Shown here: in pieces, positions 59,714 through 64,000 of the stretch | Layout: every line of letters starts with the position of its first letter | Numbering within the stretch: the first letter of the stretch is position 1 | From: Peptoniphilus obesi ph1 | GTDB taxonomy: Bacteria > Bacillota > Clostridia > Tissierellales > Peptoniphilaceae | Direction: 5' to 3' | DNA length: 64,000 bases | Assembly: GCF_000311865.1 (NCBI RefSeq) | Contig: NZ_HE978580.1 | Location: 243,086 to 307,085 of the forward strand | The notes under the pieces: model-generated | Databases searched by the model: none | Told to the model about the DNA's origin: nothing | The model's input: the letters and a program-made list of their open reading frames with translations, nothing else | Program-made: the position numbers and the translations under genes

Positions 59714-59748
59714 AACTGGAGATAATTTACGTCTCCAGTTATTTTTTT
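59714..59748 (+). terminator. Intrinsic terminator of mnmA-L25
   Basis: AACTGGAGA (59714-59722) and TCTCCAGTT (59732-59740) with a nine-base loop, then A and seven T. Confidence 0.92.
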
Positions 59749-59824
59749 CTAAATTTTTTATATTTTTACAATTGTTTTTTACTAATCTTATAAACTCCTA
59801 CTTGTGCTTATAAAATTTCAATTA

Positions 59825-59868
59825 AAAACACCCCAGTTTAATGCCTAAACATTAAGCTAGGGTGTTTT
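59825..59868 (-). terminator. Intrinsic terminator of ribU
   Basis: AAAACACCC (59825-59833) and GGGTGTTTT (59860-59868) with inner TTAATG/CATTAA pairing. T-rich tail on the minus strand. Confidence 0.85.
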
Positions 59869-59876
59869 AATAATTT

Positions 59877-60479
59877 TTATTTTAACAAATAACTTACTCT
59901 TTTATATATCAAAACTGTTGCCGCCGATACTACAAATCCTTTAATTAGGTTAAATGGAAGAACAGAATATATCATCAAGCTCCATAAATCATTTATCTTA
60001 GAAGAAATATGACTTGCCATTCCTACTATTTCTTTCATTGGGATAACCTTACTGTATAGTGGGAAAATAAAGAAATAATTTGAAGTTATAGCTAGTAAAG
60101 TCATTACTATAGTTCCTGCAAACAAACTAAATATAGCTGTTTTAAAAGTTTTATGCCTTGAATAAATTAAACCTGCTGTAAAACCAAAAGCTGAAGATAT
60201 AATAAAATTAGATAACTCTCCTACCCCAGCTGTACTTGTACCTTTTATTACTATATGAAGAATATTTTTTATTGCAGAAATAATAATTGCTGCAACAGGT
60301 CCCATAGCAAAAGATCCGACCGCTATTGGTAAATCTGAAATATCCATTTGCATAAAATGTGGAGCTATAAATGGAAGCGGAACTTGAAACGCCATCAAGA
60401 TAAATGAAATAACTCCAAGCATAGCCATCTTTGTTAAATTATTTGTACTAACAATTCTTTTTGAATTAACTCTATTCAT
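59877..60479 (-). CDS. ribU: ECF transporter S component for riboflavin (RibU)
   Basis: This 200-residue integral membrane protein has about six helices. It is the substrate-binding S component of an energy-coupling-factor importer. Family landmarks are LPFIAPHFMQMDISDLP, VGSFAMGPVAAIIISAIKN and the acidic-hydrophobic turn with GELSNFIISSAFGFTAG. The substrate call rests on the FMN riboswitch directly upstream (60545-60657), which in this setting is linked to riboflavin uptake. The general ECF module is not in the window. ATG 60479 has AGGAGG. Confidence 0.92.
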   Translation of the reverse strand: MNRVNSKRIVSTNNLTKMAMLGVISFILMAFQVPLPFIAPHFMQMDISDLPIAVGSFAMGPVAAIIISAIKNILHIVIKGTSTAGVGELSNFIISSAFGFTAGLIYSRHKTFKTAIFSLFAGTIVMTLLAITSNYFFIFPLYSKVIPMKEIVGMASHISSKINDLWSLMIYSVLPFNLIKGFVVSAATVLIYKRVSYLLK

Positions 60480-60501
60480 ACTACCTCCTATTTTAGGGCT
60501 T

Positions 60502-60524
60502 AAAAAAGCCCCTTATAAAAGGGG
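60502..60524 (-). terminator. Attenuator terminator of the FMN riboswitch
   Basis: CCCCTT (60509-60514) and AAGGGG (60519-60524) with four-base loop, followed on the minus strand by CTTTTTT. It lies between the riboswitch and ribU, so FMN binding would stop transcription. Confidence 0.85.
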
Positions 60525-60544
60525 TCAATTGCATAATAAAAAGC

Positions 60545-60657
60545 AATCTTCTACCATCCGGACTATACCGTCGGTGCTTGAATTGCACAAGCTCAATCCC
60601 TAAGGGAGTCGTGGACTTTTACCACCGGCAAGGAATTTCACCTAACCCCGAAGACTT
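60545..60657 (-). promoter_or_regulatory. FMN riboswitch (RFN element)
   Basis: The minus strand carries the conserved RFN blocks in order: TCTTCGGGG at the start, GGTGAAATTCC, GCCGGTGGT, AGTCCACGA, CACCGACGGT and AGTCCGGATGG with AGAAGAT closing the basal stem. All diagnostic bases are present. It senses FMN and controls ribU through the terminator at 60502-60524. Confidence 0.96.
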
Positions 60658-60704
60658 TCTACAAAAATTATATCATAAATTATAAATACCTACAAATTAT
60701 CAAA

Positions 60705-62087
60705 TTAATTTTTTGATGAATCATAAACAACTACAGGCATACCTTTAAATGTATTATTATAAAAAGTTGACATCAATTTAGGTGGTGTATTTACACAACC
60801 ATGAGATCCATTCCTTTTATAAATATCTTTTCCGTATTCTGATCTCCAAGAAGAATCATGTATTCCGCAACCTGACCAGTTAAATGGCAGCCAATAATTA
60901 ACGTGAGATTTCCATCCATCTCCTGTTAAAAATCTATCAGTCTCTCTTGACCAAATTTTTCCAGTTCCAACAGGAGTTGCATTTCCTTGATTTGGATTTC
61001 CGCTTACTATCTCTGATTCAATAACAAGTTCTCCTTCTTTATATAGCCACATGTGTTGTCTGCCAAGATCAATTTCTACATAAGAATTCCCAAGATCATT
61101 AAGACCCCTATCAACTGCTGTTAATTTATAAACGGGTTCTATGCTTGCATCTTCTACTTTTTCTAGGAGTTTAATCAATTGGTCTGTGCTTGCATCTATA
61201 TCTGTTAACCAGCCATAAATTCCACCCTTAACAACAATTGATCCTATACCAGTTGCATAAAAATTCCTATCTGTTCTGAAAGTATCATACTTACCTGATA
61301 AATACTTAATATAATCTTTTACACTTTCTGTATTTGGTACAAGCAGCCCTTCACTGTTTTCGCTATATAAATTTACTAAACTTTCGCCTTTTAACTCTTC
61401 TTGTCTATCCTTAAAATTATAAGTAATAGTTATAGAGCTTAAATTATTTTTTTGATGGCAGAGATTATTTAGTCTCTCATCATCAGATAAAATTAATGGT
61501 TTATAATATAGGTCTTTATCTTCTAAGTTTAGTTTTTTATCTCCACTTTCAAAAGACTTTAAGATTTCATCTTTTAGCTTTTGTTTGTTGACCTTATTAC
61601 CAATTTTTTCTTTTTCTATTTCAAATTTATTTTTCTTTTCATTAAATACTATTTTTGCATCTTCTGGTTCTATTAGCTCTTTGTTGTTTGCTATTTTTGT
61701 ATCGATTAAATTTTCGAGCTTATCAACATCGTAATCATTTATAGTTTCAAGTGTATATTCCTTTGACATTAATAAATATATTGGCCAATAAAAAGGATTT
61801 TGTTTTACAACTTGGTCTTTGGCAAGCTCATTTGTATATGAAAAGTCAGGGGCCTTTATTTTTATATTTCCGTCTCTTTTCTCAACATTTAATTCATAGT
61901 TTTTATAAAAATTTTCATAACTTTGTCTTATGTCTGCTTTTTTTGTAAAATCCAATCTTATCCCATTGACCTCTGTCTTTGGCATAAAATAGTAACAAAA
62001 AAAATAAAAGCCTGTTAAATATACAAGAGCCACTAAGCAAAATATAATTAGAACAGAATTTTTTAAAAGTTTTCTCATTTCTTTCAC
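60705..62087 (-). CDS. L,D-transpeptidase (YkuD) with PG_binding_4 domain
   Basis: This 460-residue wall enzyme forms 3-3 peptidoglycan cross-links. One N-terminal anchor (LIIFCLVALVYLTGFYFFCYY) and a PG_binding_4 region (residues about 60-290) lead to the YkuD domain. That domain contains YVEIDLGRQHMWLYKEGEL, TPVGTGKIWSRE and the catalytic HGCVNTPP near the end with the conserved His, Gly and Cys. The PG_binding_4 domain is the same type as in the VanW protein of this window. Single gene, no operon partners. Confidence 0.93.
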   Translation of the reverse strand: MKEMRKLLKNSVLIIFCLVALVYLTGFYFFCYYFMPKTEVNGIRLDFTKKADIRQSYENFYKNYELNVEKRDGNIKIKAPDFSYTNELAKDQVVKQNPFYWPIYLLMSKEYTLETINDYDVDKLENLIDTKIANNKELIEPEDAKIVFNEKKNKFEIEKEKIGNKVNKQKLKDEILKSFESGDKKLNLEDKDLYYKPLILSDDERLNNLCHQKNNLSSITITYNFKDRQEELKGESLVNLYSENSEGLLVPNTESVKDYIKYLSGKYDTFRTDRNFYATGIGSIVVKGGIYGWLTDIDASTDQLIKLLEKVEDASIEPVYKLTAVDRGLNDLGNSYVEIDLGRQHMWLYKEGELVIESEIVSGNPNQGNATPVGTGKIWSRETDRFLTGDGWKSHVNYWLPFNWSGCGIHDSSWRSEYGKDIYKRNGSHGCVNTPPKLMSTFYNNTFKGMPVVVYDSSKN

Positions 62088-62131
62088 CTACTCTATTCTA
62101 ATACACATGTAATTTTTATTAAAGCTTAAAT

Positions 62132-62386
62132 TTATTTTATATAATTATTTATATTTATGTATTTTTGCTTTCGGTTTAGTCTTCTTAGTTCATCATCAGT
62201 TAGTAGTCTTTGGACTGCAAGCTGCTGGTCTTTTTTGATAGGAAATTTATTAATTTCTATCATCTCTTTTACCTTTATAGCATCTTTCTTGCTCTTTAAG
62301 TGTGAATGTTGACTGTAATTTCCATCAACTCTTTTTATTAACCAAGGTCTATCATAATTTTTGATATATCTAATTTCTAGTAGCAT
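62132..62386 (-). CDS. Small protein of unknown function
   Basis: This 84-residue basic protein starts MLLEIRYIKNYDRPWLIKRV and is soluble. It has SKKDAIKVKEMIEINKFP, and the C-terminus (LTDDELRRLNRKQKY) is helical and charged. I do not recognise it. It has a good ribosome site (AGGAGG seven bases before). It is a single gene in the minus strand near the IS element. Confidence 0.6.
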   Translation of the reverse strand: MLLEIRYIKNYDRPWLIKRVDGNYSQHSHLKSKKDAIKVKEMIEINKFPIKKDQQLAVQRLLTDDELRRLNRKQKYININNYIK

Positions 62387-62546
62387 ATTGCCTCCTAAAA
62401 TTTAAAAATCTAAAAAGACTATCTATTAAATTATCTATCTGAATAAAAGCTATCATTAATTTGTAAATAATAAATTTAATGTCCGTTATTAATTCATAAA
62501 ATTAGGTATATTAATATTAAAGAATGACTTGATTGGAGGAAAGTTT

Positions 62547-62969
62547 ATGCTTAAAGACTGGCCTATTATTCTAATTGTTGTATCAAATATTATTTATCAA
62601 ATTTGCTCTAAATCTTCACCAAAAGAGCTACATCCGCTAGCCATGCTAGTTATTACATATCTTATAGGAGCTTTGGGATCATTCATTGCTTATCATATAT
62701 TAGCACCCAATCCAAATATTGTAGCTGAGTATAAAAATTTAAACTGGACAGCCTTTGTCTTAGGGATTGCAGTTGTTGGACTAGAATCTGGCTACTTATA
62801 TTTATATAAGCTTGGCTGGAATATAAATACAGGTTATATGGTAGTTAGTATATTAATAGCAATTTCTCTTTTATTTGTTGGCTTATTTTTATATAATGAA
62901 AGCATTAGTTTAACAAAAGTTGTAGGAATCATTATTTGTTTAATAGGAATGTTTATTTTAAGGAAGTAA
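62547..62969 (+). CDS. Single-domain EamA/DMT-type membrane transporter
   Basis: This 140-residue protein has four or five membrane helices and ends with the EamA signature YNESISLTKVVGIIICLIGMFIL. It is half the length of ordinary EamA proteins, so it would work as a dimer like small multidrug transporters. ATG 62547 has GGAGG. Six upstream codons are not used. It is followed ten bases on by another small membrane protein, probably co-transcribed. Confidence 0.8.
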   Translation: MLKDWPIILIVVSNIIYQICSKSSPKELHPLAMLVITYLIGALGSFIAYHILAPNPNIVAEYKNLNWTAFVLGIAVVGLESGYLYLYKLGWNINTGYMVVSILIAISLLFVGLFLYNESISLTKVVGIIICLIGMFILRK

Positions 62970-62978
62970 TAATCGCAT

Positions 62979-63176
62979 ATGAAAAAAATATTAAATATCG
63001 TAAAAATTATAGCAGGGGTTTTCTTTGCTATAGAAGCTATAAGTGGTCCAATACTTTTAATTACAAATGCTGAAGTTAGATCAAATACATCAAATTTGAT
63101 CACTACCCTTGCAATATCTTTGACTTTTGCTGTATTGGCATATTTTTGTCTGAGAAGAAAAAAATCAGATAAGTAA
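62979..63176 (+). CDS. Small two-helix membrane protein
   Basis: This 65-residue protein has two membrane helices (VKIIAGVFFAIEAISGPIL and LITTLAISLTFAVLAYFCL) and a basic tail. Unknown function. It is translated in series with the EamA-type protein. Confidence 0.65.
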   Translation: MKKILNIVKIIAGVFFAIEAISGPILLITNAEVRSNTSNLITTLAISLTFAVLAYFCLRRKKSDK

Positions 63177-63340
63177 TTTAAAACTTTATCTTTTATAAGA
63201 ATTATATTAACTAATTTTATTAAGTAGAATTCTTATAATTTATAATAGTTTTACACTTTATTAAAAAGAAAAATCCTGTACTCTTGAACTGACCCCCAAA
63301 AGTTGGACTTAAAAACCAACTGAAGGAGGTCAGTTTTTTA

Positions 63341-63898
63341 ATGACAAAATACAAAACAGAATTTAAGGTGAACATAGTAAAAGAGTATCTTGGAGGAAAT
63401 ATAGGCTACAAAGAATTAGCAAAAAAATACTCTATCCCAGATAAATATATTGTTAGAACTTGGGTTAATGCTTACAAAACACAAGGCTATGAAGGACTGG
63501 AAGTAAAAAGAAAAAATAATAAATATACTTTGGAATTTAAACTAAATACTGTAAACTTATATCTAACAGGAGAAATGTCCTATCAAATCCTAGCAAATGA
63601 ACTTAAAATCAATAATCCATCTATGATATATAGATGGGTAAAAGAATTTAGAGAAAAAGGAATTGAAGGACTAAAGCCAAAAAAGAGAGGACTCCCTTCA
63701 GATATGCCAAACAAAGATAAAAATAAAAATCTAAAGAACAAAAGTAATAAAACAAAAGAAGAACTAAGTGAAATAGAAAAACTAAGAAAAGAAAACTACT
63801 ATCTTCAAATGGAAGTAGAAATTCTAAAAAAAAAGATTCAATTCTCACAGATGACAGAATCAGAAATAGACGAATATCTAAGATCATTAGATCATTAA
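63341..63898 (+). CDS. IS3-family transposase OrfA (HTH)
   Basis: This 185-residue DNA-binding subunit has two tandem helix-turn-helix units, FKVNIVKEYLGGNIGYKELA and LKINNPSMIYRWVKEFREKG. They are followed by a leucine-zipper-like helix (EIEKLRKENYYLQMEVEILK) used for oligomerisation. It starts ATG 63341 after GGAGG. Near the end, nine A followed by G (63826-63835) is a likely -1 frameshift site that joins it to OrfB. Confidence 0.9.
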   Translation: MTKYKTEFKVNIVKEYLGGNIGYKELAKKYSIPDKYIVRTWVNAYKTQGYEGLEVKRKNNKYTLEFKLNTVNLYLTGEMSYQILANELKINNPSMIYRWVKEFREKGIEGLKPKKRGLPSDMPNKDKNKNLKNKSNKTKEELSEIEKLRKENYYLQMEVEILKKKIQFSQMTESEIDEYLRSLDH

Positions 63899-64000
63899 GA
63901 GATAAATTCAAACTAAAAGACTTGTTAGAATATTTTAGTATTCCAAAATCAACCTACATGTATTGGCAAGAAAGATTGGATAATACAAATAAAGATGAAA
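63835..64000 (+). CDS. IS3-family transposase OrfB (partial, after -1 frameshift)
   Basis: In the -1 frame from the A9G run, translation reads KDSILTDDRIRN, then SLRDKFKLKDLLEYFSIPKS and TYMYWQERL, as the beginning of IS150-type OrfB proteins. The DDE catalytic domain lies beyond the window. No start codon is needed if frameshifting occurs. Confidence 0.8.

Larger units (their letters stand above)
63285..64000 (+). mobile_element. IS3/IS150-type insertion sequence (left end, truncated by window)
   Basis: The left terminal sequence TGAACTGACCCCCAAAAG at 63285 resembles IS150-group inverted repeats. Orf A (63341) and the beginning of orf B (63835) follow. The right end is beyond the window, so direct repeats cannot be checked. 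A short GTTGG/CCAAC hairpin lies in the leader. Confidence 0.85.

Overview
The window is AT-rich DNA from an anaerobic low-GC Firmicute. It most resembles a Tissierellia/Peptoniphilaceae-type coccus (Anaerococcus, Peptoniphilus or Finegoldia relatives). The basis is family recognition and context only: the Gram-positive order ctsR-mcsA-mcsB-clpC-radA, a butyryl-CoA-dehydrogenase/EtfBA cluster, 2-hydroxyacyl-CoA-dehydratase-type activase genes, VanW and L,D-transpeptidase wall proteins, and Shine-Dalgarno sites of the AGGAGG type. I saw no rRNA or tRNA genes and no CRISPR array.

Bases 1 to about 20,140 are one end of a prophage, almost entirely on the minus strand. Read right to left it runs: cI-like repressor and ImmA peptidase; small early proteins; a sigma-like factor; a DUF2800 nuclease and DUF2815 single-strand binding protein; a family A DNA polymerase carrying an intein; DUF4406; a P4-type primase-helicase; YozE-like, VRR-NUC and SNF2 proteins; a DUF1492/ArpU-like late regulator; an HNH nuclease and a candidate cos region; the P27 small terminase; a short SAM synthetase with a ParB-methyltransferase fusion; and the large terminase, cut by the window edge. 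Two plus-strand cargo units sit between the late regulator and the small terminase. One is an AbiF/Abi_2 HEPN gene behind its own promoter and a compact self-terminating RNA hairpin. The other is an AbrB-RelE-type toxin-antitoxin pair with a promoter-operator and terminator. The polymerase intein contains a second long open frame encoding a recognisable HNH-type endonuclease out of frame with the intein. No integrase lies between the repressor and the host DNA.

From about 20,200 to 63,200 the sequence is host chromosome: rRNA methylation (rlmD) and cvfB; a 5'-nucleotidase; VanW, nth and DUF503; an M20 deacylase and a thioesterase; the CtsR heat-shock operon with radA; a lipoprotein; three genes of the 2-hydroxyacyl-CoA dehydratase activase family; CapA, cyclophilin, MATE, methionine aminopeptidase and a TPR protein; a radical SAM protein; a heavy-metal P-type ATPase; a nitroreductase and PAP2 phosphatase; a UvrD-like helicase; rplM-rpsI; bcd-etfB-etfA; pgpA; apbE; mnmA; ribosomal protein L25; an FMN-riboswitch-controlled ribU; an L,D-transpeptidase; and small membrane proteins. 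McsB appears to have lost every recognised catalytic motif of the arginine kinase.

The window ends inside an IS3/IS150-type insertion sequence beginning near 63,285. It carries orfA and the start of orfB, joined by a probable -1 frameshift on a run of nine A. Most convergent or terminal gene ends are closed by clear intrinsic terminators, listed individually.
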